A stretch of DNA of 64,000 nucleotides from Pseudorhodoferax sp. Leaf265 (GCF_001422365.1 NZ_LMMT01000006.1:100488-164487), one strand, 5' to 3'. Counted from the stretch's first letter, positions 16,687 to 26,200 are shown. Program-made: numbers and translations. The notes: a model not told the origin generated them from the sequence alone.

Positions 16687-19094
16687 CACCGGTAGCTCAG
16701 GGTGCCGAGGGCTTGCCGTTCATCACCGTAGCGGCAGATCGCGAACTCGCAGTGGGTGACCTTCTTGTTGGCCAGGTTGGCCACGTTCAGGCTGAAATCC
16801 CAGTGCGGGTCGATGCGGTAGCGGATCAGGGCGTCGAGCAGGGCGTAGGCTGGCAGCGCCGTGGCGATGCCGGACGCCCGGGTCGTGCCCTTGTAGCGCG
16901 CGCCCAGTCCGACCGTTAGCCCCGGCAGGCCCCAGGGCGCGAAGCCGTAGTCCAGCCACAGCGCGGTCTGGTGGTAGGGCGTGTCCTCGCTGCGCTGGCC
17001 GATCTCGGCGGCCACCGTGCTGCGCGTGATGCGGGCATCGATGTAGGCGTAGGAGCCGATCAGGTTCAGGCCGCGCGCCAGCTCGGCCTTGGCTTCGAGC
17101 TCCAACCCGCGCGAGCGCACCTCGCCGGCCTGCCGGTACACGTCGCGGCCCGCGTCGTACTTCAGCACATCGGTCTGGGTGAGTTCGAACACGGCCGCGC
17201 TGAGCAGCATGTTGCGGCCCTGCGGCTGGTAGCGCACGCCGGCCTCGAACTGCTTGCCACCGGTCGGTTTGAACTGCTGGCCGTTGGCATCGGCGGCCGA
17301 CACGGGGTAGAAGGACTCGCTGTAGCTCAGGTACGGCGCCCAGCCGTTGGCGAACTTGTAGACCAGGCCCGCGCGCCAGGTCGTGGCCTCGTTGTCCTGC
17401 GTCAGCCTGGCCTGGTTGCGGTGCAGCGTTTGGTCCTGCTCGGCCCAGTCATGGCGCAGGCCGACCAGCACGGTCCAGTGCTCGCCCAGGTTGACCTGGT
17501 CCTGCAGGTACAGGCCGGCCTGCTGCGTGTCGATGCGCGAGCCGCGGTCCAGGGCCGGATCGCGCACCACGTTCACGGGCTGGCCGTAGGCATAGGTGGC
17601 CAGGTTGAGCGACGGCGCGCTGGCGCGGAAGTTGGTCGAGTCCCACTCGGTCTTGTACGCGTCCAGGCCCAGCAGCACGCGGTGCTCGACCGCGCCGTGC
17701 TGGACCGTCCATTCCAGCCGCGTGTCGGTCGCCAGGCCTTCGGGGCGTTCGCGGCGGTCGCTGTACTGGCGCTGCAGCACGCCCGTGGTGGCGGCCGCTC
17801 GGATCGCCGCCGCGGAGGTCTGCGCCTGCAGGTAATTCCAGTTCACATCGGACTTGAAGTAGCGCGCGCGGTGGCTCAGCTTGAGGTTGTTGCTGAAGGC
17901 GTGCTCCAGCTCGTAGCCCAGCGCGTACATCTCGCCGCGCATCTCGTCGTAGCCGGGCTCGCCGATGAAGGCGCCGCGGCCGATGCGGAAGGGGCCCGTA
18001 CCGAATCCCTCCACGAGCTGGTAGGGCAGCGGCGCGGCGAAGCGCGTGCTGGTCTTCTGGTAGAAGGACAGCAAGGTCAGGGACGTTGCCTCACTGGGGC
18101 GCCAGGTCAGGGACGGCGCGATGTAGACCTTGTTGTCGAGGATGTAGCTCTGCGCGCTGTCGCTGTCGCGGCCCAGGAAGGTCAGGCGGTAGTCCACCGT
18201 CTCGCTGAGCGGCCCGCTGAAGTCCGCCGTGAGCTGCTTGCGACTGTTGCTGCCGAGCTGTATGCCGATCTCGCGCAAGGGCGTGGCGGTCGGGCGCTTG
18301 CTGACCGCGTTGACAAGCCCGCCCGGCGAGAGCTGGCCGTAGAGCACGGAGGCCGCGCCGCGCACCACCTCCACGCGCTCCAGGCCATAGGGTTCCTGCA
18401 CACCGTCGTAGGAGTTGCTCTGCAGCCGCAGGCCATCGCGCAGCGAACCGCCCGTGGCGGCCTCGACATCCATGCCGCGGATGCGGAAGCGGTCGGCCGT
18501 GCGGTTGAAGCTGGTCGGCTCGCTCGTCACGCCGGGCGTGTAGCCGAGGGCCTGGGACAGCGTCTCGACCTGGCGGCTGCGCAGTTCGTCCTGGGTCACG
18601 ACCGACACGGACTGGGGGATCTCCACGAGCAGGGAGTCGGTCTTGCTGCCGGCGGTGCTGCGCTTGGCCACGTAGCCTGCCACGGGGCCGGTGGCGCTTT
18701 CCGTGTCCGCCTGGGCCGTCACCGTCACCGCGGGCAACGCCACGCTCGAGCCGACCGGTGGCCGCGCCTGCACGGAGATGGCCGATGGCCCGCTGCCGAT
18801 CGCCATGAGCCCGGTGCCGGCGAGCACCTGGTCGAGCGCTTCCTGCAGCGTGATGCCGGCGCTCACGGCGGGCGCCGCCTTGCCGGACAACAGGGCGGCA
18901 TCCGCTCCGATCGCAATGCCGGCTTGGCGCGACAAGGCATTGAGCGACTGGGCCAGCGACTGGGAGGGAACGGCTGCCTGCAGCCGGGCGCCGGCCTGGG
19001 GCAGTTGCACCTGGGCGTGCGCGCCGAGCGCCATCGCGGTGGTCAGCACGGATGCGCTCAGCACATGAGCGCAATGGAAGAAGGGTCGGGTCAT
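16683..19094 (-). CDS. TonB-dependent siderophore receptor with signalling (STN) domain
   Basis: The 803-residue outer-membrane receptor has a signal peptide ending near AHAQ (residue 28). An STN secretin-like signalling domain follows (about 35-110, with LQEALDQVLAGTGL), then a plug domain (about 155-270, containing RIRGMDVEAATGG and VEVVRGAASVLYGQLSPGG), and a 22-strand barrel ending in the terminal aromatic YRW. The STN domain passes ligand occupancy to the FecR protein encoded upstream, which releases the FecI-type sigma factor. The receptor is of the FpvA/FhuE hydroxamate-type siderophore group by overall pattern; the actual ligand cannot be stated. Start ATG 19094 is preferred over an upstream TTG because it directly begins the signal peptide. 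Confidence 0.93.
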   Translation of the reverse strand: MTRPFFHCAHVLSASVLTTAMALGAHAQVQLPQAGARLQAAVPSQSLAQSLNALSRQAGIAIGADAALLSGKAAPAVSAGITLQEALDQVLAGTGLMAIGSGPSAISVQARPPVGSSVALPAVTVTAQADTESATGPVAGYVAKRSTAGSKTDSLLVEIPQSVSVVTQDELRSRQVETLSQALGYTPGVTSEPTSFNRTADRFRIRGMDVEAATGGSLRDGLRLQSNSYDGVQEPYGLERVEVVRGAASVLYGQLSPGGLVNAVSKRPTATPLREIGIQLGSNSRKQLTADFSGPLSETVDYRLTFLGRDSDSAQSYILDNKVYIAPSLTWRPSEATSLTLLSFYQKTSTRFAAPLPYQLVEGFGTGPFRIGRGAFIGEPGYDEMRGEMYALGYELEHAFSNNLKLSHRARYFKSDVNWNYLQAQTSAAAIRAAATTGVLQRQYSDRRERPEGLATDTRLEWTVQHGAVEHRVLLGLDAYKTEWDSTNFRASAPSLNLATYAYGQPVNVVRDPALDRGSRIDTQQAGLYLQDQVNLGEHWTVLVGLRHDWAEQDQTLHRNQARLTQDNEATTWRAGLVYKFANGWAPYLSYSESFYPVSAADANGQQFKPTGGKQFEAGVRYQPQGRNMLLSAAVFELTQTDVLKYDAGRDVYRQAGEVRSRGLELEAKAELARGLNLIGSYAYIDARITRSTVAAEIGQRSEDTPYHQTALWLDYGFAPWGLPGLTVGLGARYKGTTRASGIATALPAYALLDALIRYRIDPHWDFSLNVANLANKKVTHCEFAICRYGDERQALGTLSYRW

Positions 19095-19204
19095 GGACGT
19101 TGTTCTGGGGTTGGTTTCCTGCGGAAGACCAGCCAGGCGGCTCAAACCTGACAACTCATTTGTAACTTAATGCATCCAAAGGGCGGCTACCTTGTGGCGC
19201 CGCT

Positions 19205-20185
19205 TCATCTGGCCTCGATGACGGTCGTGCCGTGATCGCCACGCCGCAGCCGGACCGGCAGCATGTCCGGCAGCCCACGCAGGAAGGCCTGCGGTTGCCG
19301 CAACGGGAAGCTGCCGCTCAGGCGCATCGTGCGCAGCCTTTCCTGCGGCCCGAGTTGCAGGCGCTGGGGCACGTAGTCGTTCCAACGGTCGACCACCTCT
19401 GGCAATGGGGTGTCGTCGAACACCAGCCAGCCACGGCGCCAGGCGCCGACATCGTCCGGCTGCACCGCGACGCGCCGGCCCAGGCCCCGGCTGTCCGTGC
19501 GCACGCTTTCACCGGCTTGCAGGACCAGGGCAGGAGGCGCATCGAGGGCCCGGTCCCTGTGCCAGACACCGACCCGTCCTTCAGCGACCGCGACCTGCAT
19601 GCCCGTGGCACGCGCGCTCACGGTGAAAACAGTGCCCAGGACGCGCACCAGGCCCCAGTCGGTGTGGACGGTGAACGGCGAGGCCGCATCGGGCGCAACC
19701 TTGAGGCGAACCTCGCCCTGGATGAGGCGCACCTCGCGGCGGTCTCGGTAGTAGCGCACCGACAAGGCCGTGCGCGCGGCGAGGCCGAGCTCCGTGCCGT
19801 CGGACAGCACTTGTTCACGCAATTGGCCATGGCCCGTTGCCAGCGCCAGTTCGAGCGTGGGCCGCTGCCACCACCAGCGCGCGCCTCCAGCGGTGAGCAA
19901 GGCCACACCGGTCCCACCCAGCAGCTGCATCGCGCGTCGGCGGGCTTCAGGGTCGGTGCGGCCGGGGATCGGGATTTCCTCGCGCAGCGCGCTGCCATCG
20001 GTGGCGTCCCAGAGCCGCTGGGCCATGTCGATCGCATCGGCATGCCGCTGGTCGACCGCACGCCATTGCTGCAGGCGTGCGCGTGCGGCGTCGGCGCTGG
20101 CGGCGTCGCCCTTGTGCGCGCGGCCGACGAGCAACAGCGCCTGCTCCACCAGAGGTAACGGGAGGGAGGATGGATACCGAGACAT
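19205..20185 (-). CDS. FecR-family anti-sigma / sigma regulator
   Basis: The 326-residue protein has a cytoplasmic DUF4880 segment (residues 1-60, with RLQQWRAVDQRHADAIDMAQRLW), a single membrane helix near residue 90 (LGGTGVALLTAGG) and the periplasmic FecR domain with VLSDGTELGLAARTALSVRY and VRVLGTVFTVSARAT. It senses the occupied receptor through the STN domain and controls the sigma factor encoded six bases upstream. The gene order sigma, FecR, receptor, PepSY is the standard surface-signalling arrangement. Confidence 0.93.
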   Translation of the reverse strand: MSRYPSSLPLPLVEQALLLVGRAHKGDAASADAARARLQQWRAVDQRHADAIDMAQRLWDATDGSALREEIPIPGRTDPEARRRAMQLLGGTGVALLTAGGARWWWQRPTLELALATGHGQLREQVLSDGTELGLAARTALSVRYYRDRREVRLIQGEVRLKVAPDAASPFTVHTDWGLVRVLGTVFTVSARATGMQVAVAEGRVGVWHRDRALDAPPALVLQAGESVRTDSRGLGRRVAVQPDDVGAWRRGWLVFDDTPLPEVVDRWNDYVPQRLQLGPQERLRTMRLSGSFPLRQPQAFLRGLPDMLPVRLRRGDHGTTVIEAR

Positions 20186-20191
20186 GTTTGT

Positions 20192-20674
20192 TCAGCGCCT
20201 GGATGGTGCCAGCCCGGCGCAGTCGAGGATGCCACGCATCACATGCCGTTCGATGGCCTCGACCCTGAGCCCCATGTAGGCGGCGGCCTCCGCGTAGCTG
20301 CAGCCATGGATGCGTACGAGGATGAAGGCATCCCGCCGCTTCCTTGGCATGACAGACAGGCGCCGCACCAGTGCGTCCAGCTGCTGGCGCGCGATGACGG
20401 TGCGCTCGACGGACGGTGCGGCGTCTGCTGTGACCAGGCCCAGGGTGTCGAGCATGCGCTGCTCGGCCGCGCGCCGTGTGGCCTGCGTGGCCGCGACGTT
20501 GCGGCCGACGTGGTACAGCAGCGCGCGTGGATCGAGGATCGCATTGCCCTTGCGCTGCAGCGCGAAGATGCGCACGTACGCCTCCTGGACCACATCGGCC
20601 GCGGTGTCGCGGTCGCCGAAGGAACGGGTGAAATAGCGCAGCAGTTCGCGGTAATAGCGCTCGGGCAAAAGCAC
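20192..20674 (-). CDS. FecI-like ECF sigma factor
   Basis: This 160-residue sigma-70 family protein has region 2 (residues 5-75, with DTAADVVQEAYVRIF) and region 4 (100-155, with LSVMPRKRRDAFILVRIHGCSYAEAAAYMGL as the helix-turn-helix). Its length and SYAEAA motif are those of FecI-type iron-starvation sigma factors. It starts at GTG 20674; no ATG gives a complete region 2. It probably directs transcription of the downstream receptor operon and is itself likely iron regulated through the AT-rich site at 20796-20814. Confidence 0.9.
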   Translation of the reverse strand: MLLPERYYRELLRYFTRSFGDRDTAADVVQEAYVRIFALQRKGNAILDPRALLYHVGRNVAATQATRRAAEQRMLDTLGLVTADAAPSVERTVIARQQLDALVRRLSVMPRKRRDAFILVRIHGCSYAEAAAYMGLRVEAIERHVMRGILDCAGLAPSRR

Positions 20675-20795
20675 ACCTCGGCCAGGAATGACACGCTCCC
20701 GAGGTGGCTGAGACGGTGCCCTAGGGGCACGAGACTGTGGCGTTGGGAGTAGTAAGGAATTGTAGGGCCTCGCCCGCAGACTCTCGCTCGCCCAA

Positions 20796-20814
20796 AATAG
20801 GAACTATTCTTATC
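20796..20814 (-). promoter_or_regulatory. Possible Fur box upstream of the sigma gene
   Basis: On the reverse strand GATAAGAATAGTTCCTATT agrees with the 19-bp Fur consensus at 12 positions, including the opening GATAA. It lies about 120 bp upstream of the sigma-factor start in an otherwise GC-rich region, where iron-dependent repression would be expected. Confidence 0.45.
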
Positions 20815-21637
20815 TTGGCTCTGCCGCCCACCGGGTGAGGGGTCGGCCGTCGGCCCGCAAAGGGGGGCGCAAATGGCCGATGTGAGCAAGCAGTTCTACG
20901 GGCCGCGACACTCGACCAAGCATATTCTTGGGGCACGACTCGACGCTCATGGCTAACGGCCTCATGCAGATTGAGGAGATGTCGGCGTTTCGTCATCTTC
21001 CATGGCTATTCTTTTTACCGCTGGGTTTACGCCCCCTGTCCACTAGGAAGTGTGGGCTGTCGGAAATCAGGCCTTTCCCGCCCGCCTCGGAGCGACATCC
21101 GGGCACCGATTCTCTGCGGCAGCGCAGCTTCGCGGGGCAAAATTGGTGCGTCGCTAAGAGACGCCCGGCGGCTCATCGAAGAGGATCCGCGGTCGGTGGC
21201 AGCAATGAGGCCGGCCGATCTGGTCACTTCGCTTCAATAGGAGCAACCGTTTTTGCTGGACCGCTTGTATGCATTGAAGCTGACCGACTTCCAACTGGCC
21301 GTCGAGGTCATCGCGGACTGGCGATTGGCCCGCTACTCCGCGAGAAAGGGACGCCGGTTGGACTTGGCCCTGCAGACCCGCAACCTGGACGCGCCCACTG
21401 AGGCGGCGTCGCGCCGAGGCGCTCAGTTCCGTGCGGGTCTTGCCGGCTCGGCCCGCCAGCATGAGGGGATTTTCTCGATCAGCACGTAATCGTCCTCGCC
21501 AGAGACATGCGCTTCCTTGGCGATGGCTTCGACCAACTTCGCTACCCGCAGCAGCCGTACGCAAACGATTTCTTCGAAATCGCCGTGGCGCAAAGGCAGC
21601 ACTCCGGGTCATCAGACCCAACTCTTACGGAGACTTT
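20815..21637. other. Stretch of about 820 bp without an intact gene; possible coding relics
   Basis: No complete gene is convincing. Two short forward-strand segments look protein-like: one ending at 21240 (LRDARRLIEEDPRSVAAMRP) and one from about 21247 (LLDRLYALKLTDFQLAVEVI). They lie in different frames with a stop between them and could be remains of one or two decayed genes. No family was recognised. The last 12 bases hold the ribosome site of the next gene. Confidence 0.4.
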
Positions 21638-22081
21638 ATGAATACGGTGTTGGCTTTGAGTGGACCTAGCAATTGCGGGAAGAGCACGACCTTGAAGCTT
21701 GTGATCGACATGCTCAAGGATGCGTATCCACAGGCGGAGATTGACGAGCGGTCTTACAAGGTCGATCGCACGCTCGTCATGGACATCGACGGGTGCAAGG
21801 TGGGTATCGAAACGCAGGGTGACCCTGGCAGCCGGCTGCCCACCAGCTTGAAGCGGTTCGTGGATGCTGACTGCGAGATTATCGTTTGCGCTTGCCGCTC
21901 GTACGGAGCCACGAGGACATTGGTGGAGGACTTGTCCAAGAACGGATATGTCATCCAATGGTTCGACAAACACCGCAGCATTGAGTTCGCCCACCAAGCT
22001 CGCGATAACGAAAGCGTCGCACGGAGGGTTCTGGCCGCGATCGGGGAGGCGTTGAAGGCACGAGAGGCGCCAGCCGCGTGA
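21638..22081 (+). CDS. Small P-loop NTPase of unknown function
   Basis: The 147-residue protein begins MNTVLALSGPSNCGKSTT, with a Walker A motif (GPSNCGKST, residues 9-17) almost at the N-terminus. A possible Walker B strand is CEIIVCACRSYG near residue 80. The fold order resembles small nucleotide or nucleoside kinases and other single-domain ATP-binding proteins, but no lid or substrate motif was recognised. CGGAGAC lies five bases upstream of the ATG. It is isolated, with decayed sequence on both sides, so its partners are unknown. The cysteine-containing segment VCACRSYG is conspicuous. Confidence 0.75.
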   Translation: MNTVLALSGPSNCGKSTTLKLVIDMLKDAYPQAEIDERSYKVDRTLVMDIDGCKVGIETQGDPGSRLPTSLKRFVDADCEIIVCACRSYGATRTLVEDLSKNGYVIQWFDKHRSIEFAHQARDNESVARRVLAAIGEALKAREAPAA

Positions 22082-22524
22082 GCGGGTCGCTCGGCCAAGT
22101 GTTCGCCGTGGGCCTCAACCGCCACCATGACCAGCACCATGCTTGCGAGCACAGCGCCGTGTCTCGCCGGATCAGCGTGCGGGCAGCGTCCTCGTCCACT
22201 TCCACACGCTTGCTGGCGAGCGCGACCACCTTGTCGATCGCGGCGCCGTGCGCCTCGTACGCCGCGTCCAGCCGCGGGCATCCTCATCAGCCCAGAGGCC
22301 CGGTATCTGGTTTGTCTACTCATATGCGGTGCAGACGGAACCAGCGGCATCGTGACGCAAGAGAGTTGCACTGGCCCTTGGAGAAGGGCAAGGATGAGCG
22401 GGGAACGTGAGACAGGTATCCGATCGCACCTGTTTTCGTTCGAGGCCTGGGACTGAGAGGAGGGCATTCCCGCCGCCGATCGCGCGCCCATGGCGAGAAC
22501 GCCGTTTGGCCATACGAAGCGTGG
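22082..22524. other. Gene-less stretch of 443 bp with a probable gene fragment on the reverse strand
   Basis: Between about 22160 and 22275 the reverse strand reads a protein-like segment (LDAAYEAHGAAIDKVVALAS then KRVEVDEDAARTLIRRD) that loses character on both sides. It looks like the remnant of a degraded gene in an accessory region. Nothing else was recognised. Confidence 0.35.
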
Positions 22525-22747
22525 TCAGGCAGCGTCTTCAGGGCGGCGATACGCCAGTTCCCGGCTCGTCAGCTCATTCCGTTTCCAGATCACATGGCAA
22601 ACTGGGCACTCCGATGGAGCATCGTTTGGGCCCTCAAGTCGCTGGTGCGTGAGCTGATCGATGCTGGCGTGGGTTGCATCTTGAGTGGTGTCCGCAAATG
22701 CAACGGTGCCGTTGCAGCCGGATGTGGGGCAGCTGAATGAAAGCATA
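22525..22747 (-). CDS. Small zinc-ribbon-like protein, hypothetical
   Basis: This 73-residue protein begins MLSFSCPTSGCNGTVAFAD and contains a second cysteine pair in SECPVCHVIWKRNE near residue 50, an arrangement able to bind one zinc ion (C-x4-C and C-x2-C). No ribosome site is clear, and a longer N-terminal extension to 22830 cannot be excluded but lacks protein character. The gene is oriented like the LuxR-type regulator upstream, with 31 bases between them. Function unknown. Confidence 0.5.
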
Positions 22748-22778
22748 GGACTTGGGAGAGGGTCAGATCGGCGGGAGT

Positions 22779-23417
22779 TCACCAGGAAAAGTGCTTCATG
22801 GCGAGTGGTGGCACACCACCGAGCAGGCACATCAGCTCCTGCTGAGAGCGAACTCCTAGCTTCGCGTACAAAGAGGCGATCTGTGTCCTCACCGTAGCGA
22901 TGGTGACCTGGCGCTCATGAGCGATGCGCGAGGGCTTACGCTGTGCCGCCATATCGGCGAGCACTTGTCGCTCGGCGGACGTGAGCCCGGCGTTGATGCC
23001 AAGGAGCTCGATGCTCAGCTCTGAGGAGGATGATCGTCGACCAAGCAACACGATGACAATACGCTCGCCAGTGCTGGATCGCAGCGGGCTGACCACCGCA
23101 TGCAGCCGGTCGTCGCCGGTGCGAAGTTCGACGATGTGTCTCGTCCCTTTCGCTGCGGCTGCTGTCAGAGCACTACCAAGTCCGCTGGTTCCCACGCCAT
23201 CAAGCTTCGCGTTCACCATGCGCAGCAGTCTTCCCGAAGAGACCTCCTGCCGAGCGGCGAGGTTGGAGAACAGAACGTGGCCCTGGGAGGAGCAGATGAT
23301 CACTCCGGCGTCGATAGCATCCAGAATTGCGTCGCGCAGTCTTCGGTCGAGGAAGCCAGCCTCACGGACTGAGACGGCTCCTGCCGTCACGGCGGTGGTT
23401 TCGGTTTCGACGAACAT
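22779..23417 (-). CDS. PAS-like / LuxR-type transcriptional regulator
   Basis: The 212-residue protein has an N-terminal PAS-like sensor region (residues 25-125, LDAIDAGVIICSSQGHVLFSN) and a C-terminal LuxR-type helix-turn-helix (150-205: LTSAERQVLADMAAQRKPSR, then VRTQIASLYAKLGVRSQQEL). This is the plan of one-component regulators in which a sensed ligand alters DNA binding. The start at 23417 follows an AAGGACC site; upstream in-frame codons to 23627 read as arginine-rich chance sequence. It is the only intact regulator near the envelope-gene group at 24.4-32.2 kb, so control of that group is possible but unproven. Confidence 0.82.
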   Translation of the reverse strand: MFVETETTAVTAGAVSVREAGFLDRRLRDAILDAIDAGVIICSSQGHVLFSNLAARQEVSSGRLLRMVNAKLDGVGTSGLGSALTAAAAKGTRHIVELRTGDDRLHAVVSPLRSSTGERIVIVLLGRRSSSSELSIELLGINAGLTSAERQVLADMAAQRKPSRIAHERQVTIATVRTQIASLYAKLGVRSQQELMCLLGGVPPLAMKHFSW

Positions 23418-23529
23418 GGCGGTCCTTAGAAGTCGCGGTGTGCCACCACTTTCGCGTGGGTGGCCCGGCATGTTCCTAAACGTTGTTAATAGAAACCTTA
23501 AATTGCCTGAAGGGCGCGAACGGCCGGTT

Positions 23530-24354
23530 TCACTGGCCCACCGCCGAGAACGTGTTGGTAAGCATGTGCACCAGTTCGGCTTCCCCAACATCTGAGCCTT
23601 GGCGACCCCAGTGCTGACGGTCGTCATCCGGCATGCCGGCTTCGATCAGTTCGAGGGCTCGGACACGGGCCAACGCCGAAATAGGGTCCCGTTCCGTTTC
23701 CGAGCTCCGCAGGAACGATTCGCCGACCCCTAATAGGATCGCTGCGGTCGCCATGTCTCCTAAAGCGGCTGCCAGCCAGGCGAACACCTCGCTGCGCGAG
23801 CGCAGCAGGTTGGCTTGTTGCAAAGTCCGCACGGCACGCAACGCGGCGTGCGAGGCGTCGTCGATCCGGCCCGCTGCAATCAAGGCGACGGTAAGGCCAC
23901 AGGTCGCATGCGCACGGGCCAGACCCTGACGGACCGTGTCATCCAAATGAAAAAGGAGGTCATGGAACGACGTTACCGCCGTTTCCGCTCTGCCCATCTG
24001 ATGGGTCCAAGCCATGTCGGACATGATCAGAAGCCGATAGCGATCCACCGCACTCGCTTCGGCAAGGGTGAGCGCCATCTGGCAATGCCTCAGCGCGGCC
24101 TGATGCTTGCCTTGAGCGTCGGCAACAAGGGCCTCCACACGCATGCGCCGCATGCGGTCGGCGGAGGGCGTTGCCGAGTGCTCCAGCGCTCGAGCCTGGG
24201 CAAGGTGGTCCTCGGCGGCTGCCAGGTGGCCTGAGCGCAGCTCGGCTTCTGCCAGATGCCGCTGACAGGCATGCCGGTGACGTGACTCTCCCATGTCCCC
24301 TGTTCGGCTTTGGCGACAAAGGTCAAGCAATCCAATTCTTGTCAGTGTTGACAA
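23530..24354 (-). pseudogene. TPR-repeat protein, possible C-terminal remnant of a large regulator
   Basis: The open frame encodes up to 274 residues of helical repeats (HLAEAELRSGHLAAAEDHLA, then YRLLIMSDMAWTHQMGRAET, and AHATCGLTVALIAAGRIDDA). This resembles the TPR-like C-terminal third of large ATP-binding or MalT/LAL-type regulators. Only a TTG start is available, with a run of a few codons upstream before a stop, and no ATPase or DNA-binding domain remains. The gene may be a 5'-deleted fragment, or a free-standing TPR protein. It lies just upstream of, and in the same direction as, the LuxR-type gene, so the two could also be remains of an ancestral multi-domain regulator. Confidence 0.55.
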
Positions 24355-24427
24355 TAAGTCGCGAGGTCATTTCGAGACGACGCAGGGCCGACGCGCTGAC
24401 GTCCGCTCCGCCGAGGGATCCGGCAGG

Positions 24428-25675
24428 ATGGCTTGGGCGCTCAAGCGGGCCGTACCATGCCGGGACTTGCTGCCGTTTGCGGCGAGCCAGCATTTGACGA
24501 CCAACGTGACGACAGAACTACTTCCCTTCTTCCGACGCAGATCCGAGATTGCCGGCGTGCGCGCCTGGCGGCACTGCTTGGCGCATCCGATCAAGGTTGG
24601 AGCACAAGTCACGTCGATCTTCGGCGTGCTCCTGTTGGCGATGGTCTTCTGGGAGATCGGTGAGATGCCTCAAGTGGACGTCGCCAGCATCGGGCCGCTT
24701 CTTGGAACCATCGCCCTCGGAGGGTTGGCGATGACGGTGGCCCTGTCGGTGTTCGCCATCGTAGGTGGCGCAGTTGCTCGCTTCGCGTTCACCGTGCCAG
24801 AGTCGATCGGCGACCGGTGGGTGCTGGTGACCTACCTTTTGCCAGCGTCCCTTGTGGCAGCGAGCCTTAGCATCTTCGCGTTGGCCTATCCCGCATGGCC
24901 GAAGTACCACGGTTCGATCCCAGGATGGCTGACGGCGACGGGGCCGGTGTTGGCAGCAGTTGTTGTGGCTCTTCGGTGGAAGGCCCTGGCCAGTTGGAAG
25001 CAGGCGGCCGGGGCTTGGGTTGCGCTTAGCTGGAATTCGTCCGCGCTGACCGTCGTCGCAAGCCTCTTGCTCGTGAACGTGATGCCGGCAACAACGTACG
25101 AACGAAGCTCCATCCGGCTCGCGGGTGTCGCATTTGCGCTTTGGGCGATCTACTTTGCCATGTTCGTGGCTTTCGCGAGGCGCATCCAAAAACCGCGTCA
25201 GTTCGGAAACTTGATGGTTTGGGCCTTCGTTGCCGCCACGTTGGTCATGACGGCCAGCAATGGCTGGATGGCAGTGGCCCATTTGATGCTCAAGCGGATC
25301 GGATGGGGAAACTTGCCCGCAAAGATGTTCGTCACCGACCGCGGATGCGAGATCTTGAACAGAGGGCTTGGCAACGAGGTTTGTCGGCGCCAGCCGGGTT
25401 CGCTGGCCCACCTCGTCTGCCCGGTATGGGTCCGTTCGCGCATCGGAACGCCGGTGTTCGTGTCGGTGTCCGCGTTGTCGGCGTCGGGGTCATGGCCTGA
25501 TCACGAGAACCTTCGGCACGTGTCTCTGCCCAAAGAAGACGTGATCGTGGTTCAGCGCATCGCAGCGAAGCCGCCGCAGTCGGAGGGGGAGCCGCAGCAT
25601 GACGGGCTTTTGAAGTACTTGGATCAGCAAGCTAGCGCGAGCGGGCAATGGCTCCGCGTTCAATGCGGCGTGTGA
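24428..25675 (+). CDS. Polytopic membrane protein, function unknown
   Basis: About 415 residues from ATG 24428 (other in-frame starts exist between 24293 and 24494). Six or seven membrane segments can be seen: VTSIFGVLLLAMVFWEIG, a long segment around GTIALGGLAMTVALSVFA, VTYLLPASLVAASLSIFALA, GPVLAAVVVALRW, VVASLLLVNVMPA, GVAFALWAIYFAMFVAFA and LMVWAFVAATLVMTAS. The C-terminal 120 residues are soluble and contain cysteines (RGCEILNRGLGNEVCRRQPG). No transporter or enzyme family was recognised. It opens the rightward gene series that continues with lipoproteins and hydrolases, separated from the next gene by about 525 bp. Confidence 0.65.
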   Translation: MAWALKRAVPCRDLLPFAASQHLTTNVTTELLPFFRRRSEIAGVRAWRHCLAHPIKVGAQVTSIFGVLLLAMVFWEIGEMPQVDVASIGPLLGTIALGGLAMTVALSVFAIVGGAVARFAFTVPESIGDRWVLVTYLLPASLVAASLSIFALAYPAWPKYHGSIPGWLTATGPVLAAVVVALRWKALASWKQAAGAWVALSWNSSALTVVASLLLVNVMPATTYERSSIRLAGVAFALWAIYFAMFVAFARRIQKPRQFGNLMVWAFVAATLVMTASNGWMAVAHLMLKRIGWGNLPAKMFVTDRGCEILNRGLGNEVCRRQPGSLAHLVCPVWVRSRIGTPVFVSVSALSASGSWPDHENLRHVSLPKEDVIVVQRIAAKPPQSEGEPQHDGLLKYLDQQASASGQWLRVQCGV

Positions 25676-25689
25676 ACGCTGGCCCGGGT

Positions 25690-25714
25690 GCGCGCTCAGT
25701 CAACGTGAGCGCGC
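25690..25714. terminator. Hairpin after the membrane-protein gene
   Basis: GCGCGCTCA and TGAGCGCGC form a perfect 9-bp stem with a 7-base loop, 15 bases after the stop at 25675. No T-run follows, so termination would be inefficient or Rho-assisted. Confidence 0.45.
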
Positions 25715-26200
25715 GTAACCTCGACCGGGGCGCTTCACTGGTCACCAACGACTGCGCCCCTTGTTTTTCTTAGAAACGGCGACGACCCTGAACAGCGAAA
25801 GCTCCTGTTGCAGCCGCATGCAATTCTCGATGTCTCCGTCAAAGCTAACGAGGGTGGTTTTGCCGGGTTGAAATCCGTAGGGCGAGTCGTAGGGACTTTG
25901 TATTCCTTGATGTTTTGGGCCCTGCCTAGCCGTCGTTCAGGGTGGTTCTCAAGAAATGGGCAGGGAACCAGAAGGCGTCGGATCAACAGGGCGAGCGGCC
26001 CAAACTGGCATGACCTATCTGCGCTTTGCGAGACGTGATGAGCTGTCCTCCCGCGCAGCCAGATCCGCCCTGGCGAGCCTTGGCCCCGCCGCTGGTCTCT
26101 TTGATGGGCATCCTCAATATGAACGATGCCGGCGCACCTGCTCGCCGATACCTTCGGAGCGCGCAATGTGCACACGACCTACAAACCGTTCGGAGGCTCC
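25715..26200. other. Gene-less stretch, about 485 bp
   Basis: No convincing gene on either strand. The GC content dips around 25840-25930. The stretch ends with the CGGAGG ribosome site (26191-26196) of the lipoprotein gene, so its right part should hold that promoter. Confidence 0.45.

Noticed and set aside
16971..19151. Forward open frame of about 726 codons opposite the TonB receptor
   Set aside because: Antisense of the receptor gene; no domain or ribosome site.
25735..26175. Reverse open frame of 146 codons before the first lipoprotein gene
   Set aside because: It overlaps the promoter area, has no recognisable family and its amino-acid composition is irregular; left as non-coding.
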